From: DATMTS01 sp035564555
GTDB taxonomy: Bacteria > Actinomycetota > Actinomycetes > Actinomycetales > Microbacteriaceae
Length of the DNA stretch: 41,638 nt
Direction of reading: 5' to 3'
Assembly (NCBI GenBank): GCA_035564555.1
Contig: DATMTS010000114.1
Location: 1-41,638 of the forward strand
Position 1 is the first letter of the stretch. Every line of letters begins with the position of its first letter. Positions 25,000 through 33,305 of the stretch are shown here, one piece after another. Under the pieces are notes generated by a model that was not told the origin of the DNA, made no database searches, and saw nothing but the letters and a program-made list of their open reading frames with translations. A program made the translations under genes and the position numbers.

Positions 25000-26217
25000 T
25001 CAGGTGCGACCCTTCAGCGCGAGCACACGGCGTGCGGCGGCGTCGACGCTCGCGGCGAACGACCGATCGTGGCGAGCTTTCTGCACCACGGCATCCACCA
25101 TCTGCTGCGCAAGCCAGGGTGCGGCCGAGACCAGCACGATGTCGGCGCCCGCGCTGATCGCATCGATCGCGCGGTCGGCCGGTGACCACGCCTCGACCTG
25201 CGTCGCAGCTGAGAGATCGTCGGTCATGACGACGCCGTCGAATCCGAGCCGGTCACGCAGGAGCGACTGCAGCACGACCTTCGAGAACACCGCCGGCGCC
25301 TTCGGATCGATCTTGGCGTAGACGGCCGACGACACCATGATGCACTGCACACCGCTGTCGATCTGGCTCTGAAACGCGCGGACGCTCGCACTCGTCTGCG
25401 TCGTCACGGTGTCGGTGACGCCCGCGGTGTCGTCGGTGTTCTCCGTCACGGCGCCGAGCCCGGGAAAGTGCTTGATCACGGGCACGATGCCCGTCGTGTT
25501 CATGCCTGCTCGGAACGCGTCGGCATGCTGCACGACTCCCGTCAGGGTGTATCCGAACTGTCTGTCGAAGCCGCCGATCGGCGGATTGTCCGCAGCAGCG
25601 GCAGGCGACGCGACCAGATCAGAGACGGGACCGAGGTTCATGCTCAGGTGAGCGGATGCCAGTTGGCTGCCCCAGCGCGCTGCCTGGGTCTGCAACACGG
25701 CCGGCGACATCCTGCCCTGCTCGAGCGCACTCGGCATCCGGTCGAATCCGGGGCCCTGCAGCACCTGCACTTCGCCGCCCTCCTGATCGGTGGCCACGAA
25801 CAACCCGATTCCGGCGGTGGAGGCAGCCCCGACCCGGTCGATGAACTGATCGACGATCGATCTGGTCGCCGCGACGCCCTGATAGGACCGGCCCGAGAGG
25901 AACACGTTGCCGACGTGCAGGTCGGTTATCGCGCTGAGAGTACCCGCATCGGCGTACCGCGCCGGAGTGCCGACCATGAACAGTTGGCCGACGCGCTGCT
26001 CCAGCGTGAGCGCGGCCAGCGGATCGGGCCGCGGCGTGGGCGTGGGCGAGGGCGTGGGCGACGCCGGCGACGTGTGCGTCGGCACGGCGGAGGCACTGGA
26101 CCCGTGCACGGGTGATGCCCGTGTACAGCCGGCGACGATCAGGGCGAGCGCCACGACGACCACGGCGGCGCGCACAGCGCCGCCCCGGTGTGTGCCGATG
26201 CGCTGCGGATGCCGCAT
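25000..26217 (-). CDS. GH3-family glycosidase lipoprotein (NagZ/LpqI-like)
   Basis: 405 aa. Signal peptide with lipobox IVAGC (Cys 31), then a Pro/Thr/Ser linker (about 45-66) and one GH3 TIM-barrel domain: LEQRVGQLFMVG, ATDQEGGEVQ, KHFPG (249-253) and VVMTDDLSA with the nucleophile Asp 333. Family members release N-acetylglucosamine from cell-wall fragments. The general acid/base histidine seen after KHFPGHG in NagZ is not found: here the loop reads KHFPGLGAVTENTDD. So catalysis or substrate may differ. The start is ATG 26217; a longer frame exists without a ribosome site. Confidence 0.85.
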   Translation of the reverse strand: MRHPQRIGTHRGGAVRAAVVVVALALIVAGCTRASPVHGSSASAVPTHTSPASPTPSPTPTPRPDPLAALTLEQRVGQLFMVGTPARYADAGTLSAITDLHVGNVFLSGRSYQGVAATRSIVDQFIDRVGAASTAGIGLFVATDQEGGEVQVLQGPGFDRMPSALEQGRMSPAVLQTQAARWGSQLASAHLSMNLGPVSDLVASPAAAADNPPIGGFDRQFGYTLTGVVQHADAFRAGMNTTGIVPVIKHFPGLGAVTENTDDTAGVTDTVTTQTSASVRAFQSQIDSGVQCIMVSSAVYAKIDPKAPAVFSKVVLQSLLRDRLGFDGVVMTDDLSAATQVEAWSPADRAIDAISAGADIVLVSAAPWLAQQMVDAVVQKARHDRSFAASVDAAARRVLALKGRT

Positions 26218-26293
26218 GTGTCGATGGTAGGTGCGAACCGGCACCCGCTTCGGTTGCGAATCGGCAACAAGGCGAACAGTTCTGCCGAATCGC

Positions 26294-26323
26294 TTGCACA
26301 CCACCGCGCCTTACCAGTAGGGT
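26294..26323 (+). promoter_or_regulatory. candidate promoter of the micro-ORF transcript
   Basis: TTGCAC at 26294-26299 and TAGGGT at 26318-26323 with an 18-bp spacer, 46 bases ahead of the micro-ORF start. It is a plausible housekeeping-type promoter by eye only. Confidence 0.45.
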
Positions 26324-26369
26324 TTCGAAGGTTCACCGATCGCAGCGACGAGAAGAAGGGAGAGTGGCC

Positions 26370-26441
26370 ATGATGAAGACGACCCGCACGATCACGATGC
26401 CGGCCTTCGGAGCACTCTCCTTCGGAGTCTCGGCGATCTAA
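26370..26441 (+). CDS. micro-ORF of 23 codons with strong ribosome site
   Basis: Begins MMKTTRTITM and ends FGVSAI before TAA. AAGGGAG lies 7 bases before ATG 26370 (a second ATG follows directly). The peptide has a basic, Thr-rich N-terminal half and a hydrophobic C-terminal half (PAFGALSFGV), which could insert in or lie on a membrane, or be a leader for downstream regulation. A candidate promoter sits upstream, and a 99-aa gene follows after 301 bp. I do not recognise it. Start signal and composition make translation plausible, nothing more. Confidence 0.5.
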   Translation: MMKTTRTITMPAFGALSFGVSAI

Positions 26442-26742
26442 CCCCCGGCTCGCGCCTCGGCGCGGCACCGCGCTCGGTTGCTCACGCAACTCGGCGCTGC
26501 TGCGCCGTCCCGCGCCTCCCCCTGGCGCGACGCTCCGCAGCTGCCTGCGCAGCCCGCCCGACTGGGTTCTCGGTACGCCTGCATTCTCGCGCTCCGCATC
26601 ATGTTGCGGGCGCACCTGTTCGCAGACCACTCGAACCGAATCCTGCGACGCCTCGCCCGCGCCGATCCGCCTCACGCGGGCCGTCCGGAGCGGTAGCCGC
26701 ACGTGGCCCGCAACAGACACCACTCATGACCAAAGGAATCCC
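26442..26742 (+). other. 301 bp of G+C-rich DNA between micro-ORF and 99-aa gene
   Basis: No recognised gene. The region is dense in short inverted repeats, for example GTTGC-TCAC-GCAAC near 26478, and CGGCGC/GCGCCG runs at 26490-26510. The frame of the micro-ORF stays open past its TAA to 26696, but the Arg/Pro/Ala-rich translation does not look like a protein, and open frames are common in such DNA. It may be a structured untranslated leader or decayed sequence. Confidence 0.35.
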
Positions 26743-27042
26743 ATGAACACGCAGACCCTCGAAACGCCCCGCGATTCGAACACCGATAACGGCACCGACA
26801 CCGCAGTGGCCGGCGTACCCGCGGCCGGCGCGTCGCAACGCACCCAGCCGGCGCATCCGCCGAGTCCGCTCGAGCGCGCTGCGCTGCGCCTCGGGCTCGC
26901 GCTGATCGTCTGGAGCCGCCGCAGCTACCGGCCGGGTCCGGATCGAGAAGAGCTGATTCGGCGCCATCGCAACGGCGTCGCCCGTCGACAGCGCGAAGAC
27001 CGACAATTGCGCAGCCGGCTGCTCAACCTGGTCGAACGCTGA
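26743..27042 (+). CDS. small basic protein of unknown function
   Basis: 99 aa, with AAAGGAATCCC before the ATG. The first half is polar and low-complexity (Thr, Asp, Ala, Pro). The second half holds a hydrophobic or amphipathic helix, ERAALRLGLALIVWSRRSYR (about 45-64), followed by an Arg-rich coil that could bind nucleic acid or acidic lipid. No domain is recognised. It is followed by a strong terminator, and may share a transcript with the micro-ORF 301 bp upstream. Codon choice is like its neighbours. Confidence 0.65.
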   Translation: MNTQTLETPRDSNTDNGTDTAVAGVPAAGASQRTQPAHPPSPLERAALRLGLALIVWSRRSYRPGPDREELIRRHRNGVARRQREDRQLRSRLLNLVER

Positions 27043-27076
27043 CACCATGCGCACGACCACAGCCCACGGAATGACG

Positions 27077-27110
27077 ACGGGGCGGAAGACCTTTTCTTCC
27101 GCCCCGTTTT
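27077..27110. terminator. rho-independent terminator
   Basis: Perfect 12-bp stem, ACGGGGCGGAAG (27077-27088) pairing with CTTCCGCCCCGT (27096-27107), with a 7-base loop and TTT after it. It ends the 99-aa gene. With A residues before the other arm it may also stop the convergent membrane-protein gene. Confidence 0.9.
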
Positions 27111-27125
27111 CGCGCCTGCCGCGCG

Positions 27126-27509
27126 TCAGCCCATGACCGGCTGCGGCACGCGCACGCCCTTGGGCACGAGTCCGGCGACGCGTCGCTTGACACCGGCCCA
27201 GATCTTGCGTCCGCGACCCTTCCACCAGTCGTCATCGTCGGAGTCGCGGTTCGAGTGCAACTGGATGCCCCGCATCGCGGCGACCGCCAGCCACACCCCG
27301 GCGAACACGACGTCACCCTCCACGACATCCACGAATGCGAGCGCGACGCACAGCACGATGACGGTCCAGCACAGGGTGACGTACGCGGTGCGCCAAACGA
27401 AACGTGGATGGCTGCCGCGCACCAGGCTGCGGTACGTCGCGAAGGCGTACGTCTCGCCGAAGCTCGCGGCCGTCGTCGCGAACAGCAGAGTGATGACGAG
27501 AATCGCCAT
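27126..27509 (-). CDS. small membrane protein of unknown function
   Basis: 127 aa with about three hydrophobic segments (near 2-20, 44-62 and 68-83) and a charged C-terminal tail, SDDDDWWKGRGRKIW onward. I do not recognise the family. The chosen start is ATG 27509, just ahead of the first membrane segment; the ribosome site is weak, and a longer frame upstream codes nothing membrane-like. It is separated by 77 bp from the next gene upstream on the same strand, and faces the terminator at 27077-27110. Confidence 0.6.
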   Translation of the reverse strand: MAILVITLLFATTAASFGETYAFATYRSLVRGSHPRFVWRTAYVTLCWTVIVLCVALAFVDVVEGDVVFAGVWLAVAAMRGIQLHSNRDSDDDDWWKGRGRKIWAGVKRRVAGLVPKGVRVPQPVMG

Positions 27510-27586
27510 AATTCGAGTATGCGCGCATCCGTCGCGCCTCGGGGGCGACGACGGATGCGCACACCGCACGCTCAGCGACGAGCGGT

Positions 27587-28063
27587 TCAGCGCACGTGCA
27601 TGAACTCCATGTCGCTGACCGGCCCGACCGGCGTGGTCGCATCGAATAGGCAGAATTGCACCCAAGCGTCACCCTTGGCCAACGTTCCGAACCCCTGCTC
27701 GGTCTGGTCGACCGTGAAAGATGCGACGTGGTTCTTTCCGTCGCAGACCAACTGCATCACGCCGGCGTGGCTCTGGCTCCAGGCTGCCGCGATCTGAGAG
27801 GAGCCCTCGTTCGCCAGCGCCGGGTCGGCCGTGCGATCCGCCGTCTGCTTGACCGATACCCACAGGTGCAGCTGGTCGGCCGTTCCTGTGCAGGTGTACC
27901 GAGCCGAAACCTCAGCCGTCGTCGGTCCGGTCTGATGCACGACCCCGACGAGTTGCGCGGAGGTCGCGTGCACGGGTGCTGCAACGGCGGCGGGCGCGGC
28001 AGCGCCGAACACCGCCAGGCCGGCTAGTGCCGCCGTCATGAGTATTTTGCGGGATGTACGCAT
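27587..28063 (-). CDS. small secreted protein of unknown function
   Basis: 158 aa. The signal peptide MRTSRKILMTAALAGLAVFG ends near PAAVAAPVHA, so the mature part is about 125 residues and exported. It has a likely disulfide set (three Cys: RYTCTG, LVCDGK, QFCLFD) and a beta-rich pattern with alternating residues, resembling an immunoglobulin-like or beta-sandwich fold, but no family is recognised. ATG 28063 has an AAGGAG site 6 bases ahead. A near-palindrome GGATAGGCCTGTCC at 28104-28117 lies upstream and might be regulatory. Confidence 0.7.
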   Translation of the reverse strand: MRTSRKILMTAALAGLAVFGAAAPAAVAAPVHATSAQLVGVVHQTGPTTAEVSARYTCTGTADQLHLWVSVKQTADRTADPALANEGSSQIAAAWSQSHAGVMQLVCDGKNHVASFTVDQTEQGFGTLAKGDAWVQFCLFDATTPVGPVSDMEFMHVR

Positions 28064-28146
28064 GGGATCTCCTTCGATCGCCCAACTAATTGAATAATCC
28101 TCAGGATAGGCCTGTCCCTGCGCACGACGGAAGATCTCCGTTCGGA

Positions 28147-29286
28147 TCAGATCGAAGCGGTCACCCGCCATCCCGATGCCGATCCGAAGGCCTGCAATGC
28201 CTCCCGCACCTCCGGGCGCACCTCTGCCGCGAGAGCCGCATCGAAGGCCGTCGCCAGCACATCGGCGATCTGCACCTGCCGGCCCTCCATGGCTGACTGC
28301 ACGGCGGCCTCCACCATCACCAGGCTGCCGATGTTTCGGGCGGCCTCGCCGGAGGGCTCTTCCCCCGTGCGCAGCGCGTGGACGAATTCGGCGAGCGCTC
28401 CCCCGATCTCCTCCGGCTGCTCGCCGGAGACCTCCAGTGCGGCGGGCGCCGCCGGCCCGGCCTCGGGCGTATCGAGCGCCGGAGCCGATTCGCCGTCCCA
28501 GAGGGCGGCACCCGTGGCACCGCTGGCCCGCCACGTGCCGTTCCATGAGGTCTCTTCGCCCGGGCTGCACCAGCTGCCGGTGTAGCGAAAGCGCACGCCG
28601 CCGGTGAACTCGAAAAGGGCCGTCGCCGCGGCGTCGCCGTTGTACCAGCTCCAGGCCGGATTGAACGAGTCGCAGTAGACCGAGACCGGCTCCTTGTCGA
28701 GCAGGTACCGCGCCACGTCGAACGGGTGGATGGCCATGTCCACCAGCAGCGGGTACGGCATGTCCTCGCGGAATCCGCCGAAATGCGGCGCTTTGAAGAA
28801 GTCGTTCGTCAGCATTCCCACCTGACCGAGCGACGCGAACGATGCTTTGAAGGCATCCAGTTGGCGGTAATAGCGTCGTGACTGGCTGATCATCAGCAGT
28901 CGTCCGGTCATCCTCGCCGTGGCGGCGAGCGACATGGCCAGCGCCACGGTGGGCGCGGCGGGCTTCTCCGAAAGCACCGGCAGGCCGAGCAACAACGCCT
29001 CGGTCGTGACCGCGTGATGCGCCACGGGCACGGTCACGTTGAGCACGGCGTCGGCGTCGACTTCGCCGATGAGCTCGGTGATGCTGCGCGCGATCGGCAG
29101 CTCGGGCATCCCGACTCCTCGAGCGGCATCCCGGGCCACCGCCGGATCGAGATCGACCAGGCCGGCCAGTTCGGCGTCAGGCGACGCGCGCAGAGCGTGC
29201 GTCCACGCGCGTCCCATGCCGCCGGCACCGACCTGGATGAAACGTACCGGCCGGGATGCGTCACCGATCGTTGCGAAACCGTTCAA
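28147..29286 (-). CDS. Gfo/Idh/MocA family oxidoreductase, ThuB-like position
   Basis: 379 aa. Rossmann motif VGAGGMGRAW near residue 20, EKP motif LSEKPAAP (about 120) and the C-terminal domain with YPLLVDMAIHPFDVARYLL. The start is TTG 29286, which overlaps the stop of the ThuA-domain gene (TTGA), with GAGGGGG some 11 bases upstream; a longer frame lies inside that gene. It is the last gene of the operon. In rhizobial trehalose loci ThuB of this family acts with ThuA on imported disaccharide (3-keto chemistry). The same role here is inference by gene order. Confidence 0.87.
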   Translation of the reverse strand: MNGFATIGDASRPVRFIQVGAGGMGRAWTHALRASPDAELAGLVDLDPAVARDAARGVGMPELPIARSITELIGEVDADAVLNVTVPVAHHAVTTEALLLGLPVLSEKPAAPTVALAMSLAATARMTGRLLMISQSRRYYRQLDAFKASFASLGQVGMLTNDFFKAPHFGGFREDMPYPLLVDMAIHPFDVARYLLDKEPVSVYCDSFNPAWSWYNGDAAATALFEFTGGVRFRYTGSWCSPGEETSWNGTWRASGATGAALWDGESAPALDTPEAGPAAPAALEVSGEQPEEIGGALAEFVHALRTGEEPSGEAARNIGSLVMVEAAVQSAMEGRQVQIADVLATAFDAALAAEVRPEVREALQAFGSASGWRVTASI

Positions 29287-30065
29287 TTGTGCAGCGCCCC
29301 CTCGTAGCCGTGTCCAGTGTAGAAATCCTCCCGCTCGTAGCGCAGCAGCACGGGAGCGGCGCGCTCCGGTCGCAGAGTATGCGCCCACTGCACTCCGTTG
29401 GCGATCACGCGACGCACATCCTTGTGGTGGTACACCGGGTAGTCCTGGTCGCCCGGGCTGAAGTAGAAGATCTTGCCGAAACCGCGTCGGTAGGTGATGC
29501 CGCTTCGGAATACCTCGCCGCCGCTGAACGAGCTGATGAAGACGATCTCATCGGGCTTGGGCACGTCGAAGAACTCGCCGTACATCTCCTGCTCCGGAAT
29601 GACGATCGGGTGCGGAACGCCCTGGGCGATGGGATGCGTCGGGTCGACCGTCCAGACCAGCTCGCGGTCCCGCTCGCTGCGCCAGCGCAAGGTACAGCTC
29701 GTGCCCATCAGCTTGCCGAAGATCTTCGACCAGTGGCCGGAGTGCAGCACCACCAGGCCGAGCCCCTCGAGCACGTGGCGGTGCACGCGCTCGACGATCT
29801 CGTCGGCCACCTCGCCGTGTGCGGCGTGGCCCCACCACACGAGCACATCGGTCTGGGCGAGCAGTTCTTCGGTCAGGCCGTGTTCCGGGTCGTCGAGGGT
29901 GACCGTGGTCACCACGGCGCGGGCGCCGAGGTTCTCTTCGATGCCCTCCTTGATGGTGGTGTGCATGCCCTGCGGGTAGATCTCTGCTACCTCGGGCTGC
30001 AGTTGCTCGTGGCGGTTCTCGCCCCAGACGACGACCCGCAGGGCGCGGGTTTCGGATTCAGACAT
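29283..30065 (-). CDS. ThuA-domain protein
   Basis: 260 aa, class-I glutamine-amidotransferase-like ThuA fold. Recognised parts are LRVVVWGENRHE at the start, DVLVWWGHAAHGEVADEIVERV, GLGLVVLHSGHWSKIFGKLMG and the C-terminal GKIFYFSPGDQDYPVYHHKDVRRVIANGVQWA. ThuA proteins are tied to trehalose/sucrose-type disaccharide use and 3-keto-glycoside metabolism. It is preceded by 107 bp containing two tandem 24-bp repeats, and overlaps the oxidoreductase by 4 bp. The precise reaction is not settled from sequence. Confidence 0.9.
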   Translation of the reverse strand: MSESETRALRVVVWGENRHEQLQPEVAEIYPQGMHTTIKEGIEENLGARAVVTTVTLDDPEHGLTEELLAQTDVLVWWGHAAHGEVADEIVERVHRHVLEGLGLVVLHSGHWSKIFGKLMGTSCTLRWRSERDRELVWTVDPTHPIAQGVPHPIVIPEQEMYGEFFDVPKPDEIVFISSFSGGEVFRSGITYRRGFGKIFYFSPGDQDYPVYHHKDVRRVIANGVQWAHTLRPERAAPVLLRYEREDFYTGHGYEGALHN

Positions 30066-30117
30066 GGATCGGTCCTTTCAGGTGAACTCGGTTTCAGCGG
30101 GTGCGACCGCCGTGCTG

Positions 30118-30164
30118 TGCCGCGGGGCGGCTGATTTCGGATGCCGCGGGGCGGCCGGTTCGGA
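30118..30164. repeat. two tandem copies of a ~24-bp repeat
   Basis: TGCCGCGGGGCGGC occurs at 30118-30131 and again at 30142-30155, each followed by a similar GxTTxGGA tail. It lies between the permease and the ThuA gene, in what would be the intercistronic leader. It may affect mRNA folding or be a simple slippage duplication. Confidence 0.7.
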
Positions 30165-30172
30165 TTGTGCTG

Positions 30173-30988
30173 CTACTTCACGGCACCGCCCAGGGCACCG
30201 GCGGCGATGTATCGCTGAGCGAAGATGAGCAGCACGATCGCCGGGATCGACGAGAGCACAGCCGTCGCCATCACAGGCGCCCAACTCTGCACGTTAGCGC
30301 TCAGGTAGCTGTAGATGCCGAGCGTCACCGGCCGCACGGTGTTCGACGTCGTCAGGGTGAGGGCGAAGACGAAGTCGCTCCAGGTGAAGAGAAAGCTGAA
30401 CAATGCAGCGGTGATGATCGAGTTGCGGCTGATCGGCAGGACGATCGAGAGGAAGGCGCGGAAGTGGCCGGCGCCGTCCACGCGAGCCGCCTCCACGAGT
30501 GAGCCGGGCAGCGATCCCATGAATGCGCGCATGATCAGGATGGCGAACGGGATCGACGCCGTGGCATCCGCCAGGATCAGACCGGGGATGCTGTTCAGCA
30601 GCCCGATGTCGTTGTACGCGGTGTAGAGCGCATTCGCGATGACGATACCTGGGATCATCTGCGAGATCAGCAGCGCGATGAGTACCGCGGTCATCCAGCG
30701 CACTCGGAACTTCGCCAGCGCGTAGGCCGCGGGCGTCGCGATCACGAGCGTCACCACCACCGTGCCGAGGGAGACGATCAGGCTGGTCAGCAGGTTGCCG
30801 CTCTGCTGGCTCAGCGCCTGCTGGTAGCCAGCGAGCGAGGGATCCGTCGGAAAGAACGAGCTGCCCGTCGCGCTGCCGTTCTGCTGGAATGACGAGTTGA
30901 TCATCCAGTAGACCGGAAAGATCATGATGGCCAGGAAGATGATGGCGAGCGTGGTGTACGCCGCCTGTGTGAGCTTGTGCGTCTTCAT
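30173..30988 (-). CDS. carbohydrate ABC permease, MalG/ThuG-like
   Basis: 271 aa, six transmembrane segments, with the coupling loop EAARVDGAGHFRAFLSIVLPISRN typical of CUT1 sugar permeases of the MalG type. Short cytoplasmic N-terminus (MKTHKLTQ). It lies 21 bp after the stop of its MalF-like partner. It forms the channel with it, and takes sugar delivered by the binding protein. No ATPase gene of the MsmX/UgpC type is in this operon, so a shared ATPase elsewhere must energise it. Confidence 0.93.
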   Translation of the reverse strand: MKTHKLTQAAYTTLAIIFLAIMIFPVYWMINSSFQQNGSATGSSFFPTDPSLAGYQQALSQQSGNLLTSLIVSLGTVVVTLVIATPAAYALAKFRVRWMTAVLIALLISQMIPGIVIANALYTAYNDIGLLNSIPGLILADATASIPFAILIMRAFMGSLPGSLVEAARVDGAGHFRAFLSIVLPISRNSIITAALFSFLFTWSDFVFALTLTTSNTVRPVTLGIYSYLSANVQSWAPVMATAVLSSIPAIVLLIFAQRYIAAGALGGAVK

Positions 30989-31009
30989 GTCAGTTCCTTG
31001 CCTGCCGGC

Positions 31010-31978
31010 TCATTCGTCGACGGCGCTTCGGTTGACGCGCAGGTAGACGAAGCTGAAGACCAGCGAGATCACGATCAGGATGTTGCTCACTGCGGCGCCG
31101 GTGCCGAATGAGAACTGCACGAACGAGCGATTGTACGAGTCGGTCGCGAGCGTCTGGGTCGCGTTGGCGGGCCCACCGCCGGTCAGCCCCAGGATGATGT
31201 CGAGCACCTTCAAGGTGTAGACGACGCCGAGCACGAGCACAACGCTCACGACCGGGCGCAGGTTCGGCCAGGTGATGTGCCAGAACGCCTTCCACCCGGT
31301 GGCGCCGTCGAGGGAGCCGGCCTCGTAGAGCTCGACCGGGATGTCTTGCAGCCCGCTGTAGAGGATCGTGACGTTGAACGGGATGCCGAGCCAGATGTTC
31401 ACCATGACCACCGCGACCAAGGCGACATCCGGGCTGCTCAGCCACGGGATGGGCGTCGAGGTCAGGTGCAGGAACATCAACGTCTGGTTCAGCACGCCGC
31501 TGTCCTGGTCGAGGATCCACTTCCACACCGCGCTGGAGGCGATCAAGGGCAACAGCCACGGCACCAGCAGCAGCGACCTCAGCACGTTGTTCAGCGGAAA
31601 GCGCCGTTTGAAGAACAGCGCGAGCGCCAGTCCGATCACGAATTGGCCCAGAATCGAGCCGACCGTGAACAACGCTGTATTGGTGAGTGTCGTGGCGAAC
31701 AGGCTGCTGGTGATCACCGAGACGTAGTTGGCGAAGCCCACCCAAGGCGCTTCGCCCGTGTAGAAGGTCTTGGTCGAGTAGTTCTGAAAGCTCATCGTGA
31801 GGTTCTTGACCACGGGGTAACCGAAGAACAGCACGATGTAGACGAGCGCGGGCACGAGGAATGCCCATTGCACGCCGCGCTCGCGCAGGCGCGCAGCCCT
31901 GCGAGACGGGGTGCCCCGGTGTGGCGTCAGCGCAGGCGAACCGGTCGCTGTCAGCTCAGTGGTCGTCATCGTGCTCAC
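31010..31978 (-). CDS. carbohydrate ABC permease, MalF/ThuF-like
   Basis: 322 aa. An Arg-rich cytoplasmic N-terminus (about 20-34) precedes six transmembrane segments, with the coupling loop EAGSLDGATGWKAFWHITWPNLRP of MalF/UgpA-type CUT1 permeases. It begins 39 bp after the binding-protein stop. A longer frame on the other strand over this gene is a G+C shadow. Substrate is probably a disaccharide or glycoside, from the ThuA/Gfo neighbours. Confidence 0.93.
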   Translation of the reverse strand: MSTMTTTELTATGSPALTPHRGTPSRRAARLRERGVQWAFLVPALVYIVLFFGYPVVKNLTMSFQNYSTKTFYTGEAPWVGFANYVSVITSSLFATTLTNTALFTVGSILGQFVIGLALALFFKRRFPLNNVLRSLLLVPWLLPLIASSAVWKWILDQDSGVLNQTLMFLHLTSTPIPWLSSPDVALVAVVMVNIWLGIPFNVTILYSGLQDIPVELYEAGSLDGATGWKAFWHITWPNLRPVVSVVLVLGVVYTLKVLDIILGLTGGGPANATQTLATDSYNRSFVQFSFGTGAAVSNILIVISLVFSFVYLRVNRSAVDE

Positions 31979-32017
31979 GCACCTTTCGTGACGTCATCGT
32001 CGGGGCACCCGCGTCCG

Positions 32018-33226
32018 CTACTGGTTCTGCGCTTGCTTCAGCGCGTCCGCCGGCGTCGCCTTGCCGGTGAGGGCGAGCTGTTCGGCGGTGTAGATCTTCG
32101 TCGCGGCCTTGGGCCAGTCGGGTCCGAGCTCGCCGGTGCGTGCACGGGCGTGCTCGACGACGGTGACGAAGGATGCGATCAACGGGTTGGTCTTCGCGAC
32201 CTCCTGCGCGACGGCCGGCTTCGCCGGCACATCGCCCTCGGTGTTCGCGATCGTGACCTGGTTCTTGTCGCTCGTGATGCACTTCACAAGCTTGCCCGCC
32301 AATGCCATCTTGCTCTTGTCGCCGGTGCGTGGAACGTTGAAGGTCTCGCCACCGAGCGGTGCGACCGGCGTCTGTCCGGCAACGCGCGTGGGGATCGGGA
32401 CACTGGCCCAGTTCAAACCCTTCGCCGCCTTGAGCGAGGTGATGTTCCACGGCCCGTTCACCATCATCGCGGCCTTGCCCGCGGTGAACTGGTTGTTCAC
32501 GTCGCCCTGCTGCCAGTTGACGACGCTCTTCGATGCCGAGCCGTCGTTCACCAGGTCGACCAGGAACTGCAGCGCCTGAACGGTGGGCTGGGTGTCGATG
32601 TTCTTCTCGTCCCCGCCGTTCGACCACATGAACGGCAGGAACTGCCAGCTTCCCTCATAGGTGTTGATACCGCTGAAGGCGATGCCGTACTGACCCGACT
32701 TGGTGAGCTTCTTCGCGTCGGCACGCAGTTCATCCCAGGTCTTCGGCGGAGTGATCCCGGCGGCCTTCAGCATGTCGACGTTGTAGAACAGCGCGAGCGA
32801 GTTGACCGCGGGAGCGAGCCCGTAGAGCGTGCCCTTGTAGGAGCCGGCCTTCACCACGCCGTCGGCGAAGCCGTCGCCGGTGATCCCATAGTCCTTCAAT
32901 GGCGACAGGGCACCCGACTCGGCGATCTGCTGCACGTCGGGGTTGTCGAGCATGAGCACATCGGGCAGGGTCTTCGAGGATGCCTGCTGCAGCACCTTCG
33001 CGATCAGGCCGGCACCGGGAACGTGGTTCGAAGTGACCTTGGCGCCGATCTCTTTGCCGCACGATTGGTAGACCTTGTCGAGCGCGCCGGCATTGGGCTG
33101 CGTGTAGTAGTCCTCGACCGTGAGCGACGTGCTGCCGCCGCCGGAGCCTCCGGACGAACAGCCTACGAGCGCTGCCGAGAGCATGGCGGCCCCTGCGACC
33201 GCCGTGGCGATCCGCGATTTCCTCAT
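32018..33226 (-). CDS. carbohydrate-binding lipoprotein of ABC transporter
   Basis: 402 aa, CUT1 extracellular binding protein (family 1). Lipobox ALVGC (Cys 23) followed by a Gly/Ser spacer, then SLTVEDYYTQPN, DVLMLDNPDVQQIAESG, YGLAPAVNSLALFYNVDML and AAMMVNGPWNI, all normal blocks of sugar SBPs. The start ATG 33226 has AAAGGAG 9 bases before it; a longer reading through the GAGTT repeat is not needed. First gene of the operon. Ligand unknown. Confidence 0.92.
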   Translation of the reverse strand: MRKSRIATAVAGAAMLSAALVGCSSGGSGGGSTSLTVEDYYTQPNAGALDKVYQSCGKEIGAKVTSNHVPGAGLIAKVLQQASSKTLPDVLMLDNPDVQQIAESGALSPLKDYGITGDGFADGVVKAGSYKGTLYGLAPAVNSLALFYNVDMLKAAGITPPKTWDELRADAKKLTKSGQYGIAFSGINTYEGSWQFLPFMWSNGGDEKNIDTQPTVQALQFLVDLVNDGSASKSVVNWQQGDVNNQFTAGKAAMMVNGPWNITSLKAAKGLNWASVPIPTRVAGQTPVAPLGGETFNVPRTGDKSKMALAGKLVKCITSDKNQVTIANTEGDVPAKPAVAQEVAKTNPLIASFVTVVEHARARTGELGPDWPKAATKIYTAEQLALTGKATPADALKQAQNQ

Positions 33227-33305
33227 CTGAATAGCTCCTTTGCTGGTTTCTTCTCGAGTTGCCCGCACGACACGGCTCGCCTCGTCATGCGCTTGGTTCG
33301 TCATT

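Noticed and set aside
26442..26696. Continuation of the micro-ORF frame after TAA as a read-through protein
   Set aside because: Composition is Arg/Pro/Ala-rich and unlike a protein; long open frames are expected by chance at this G+C.
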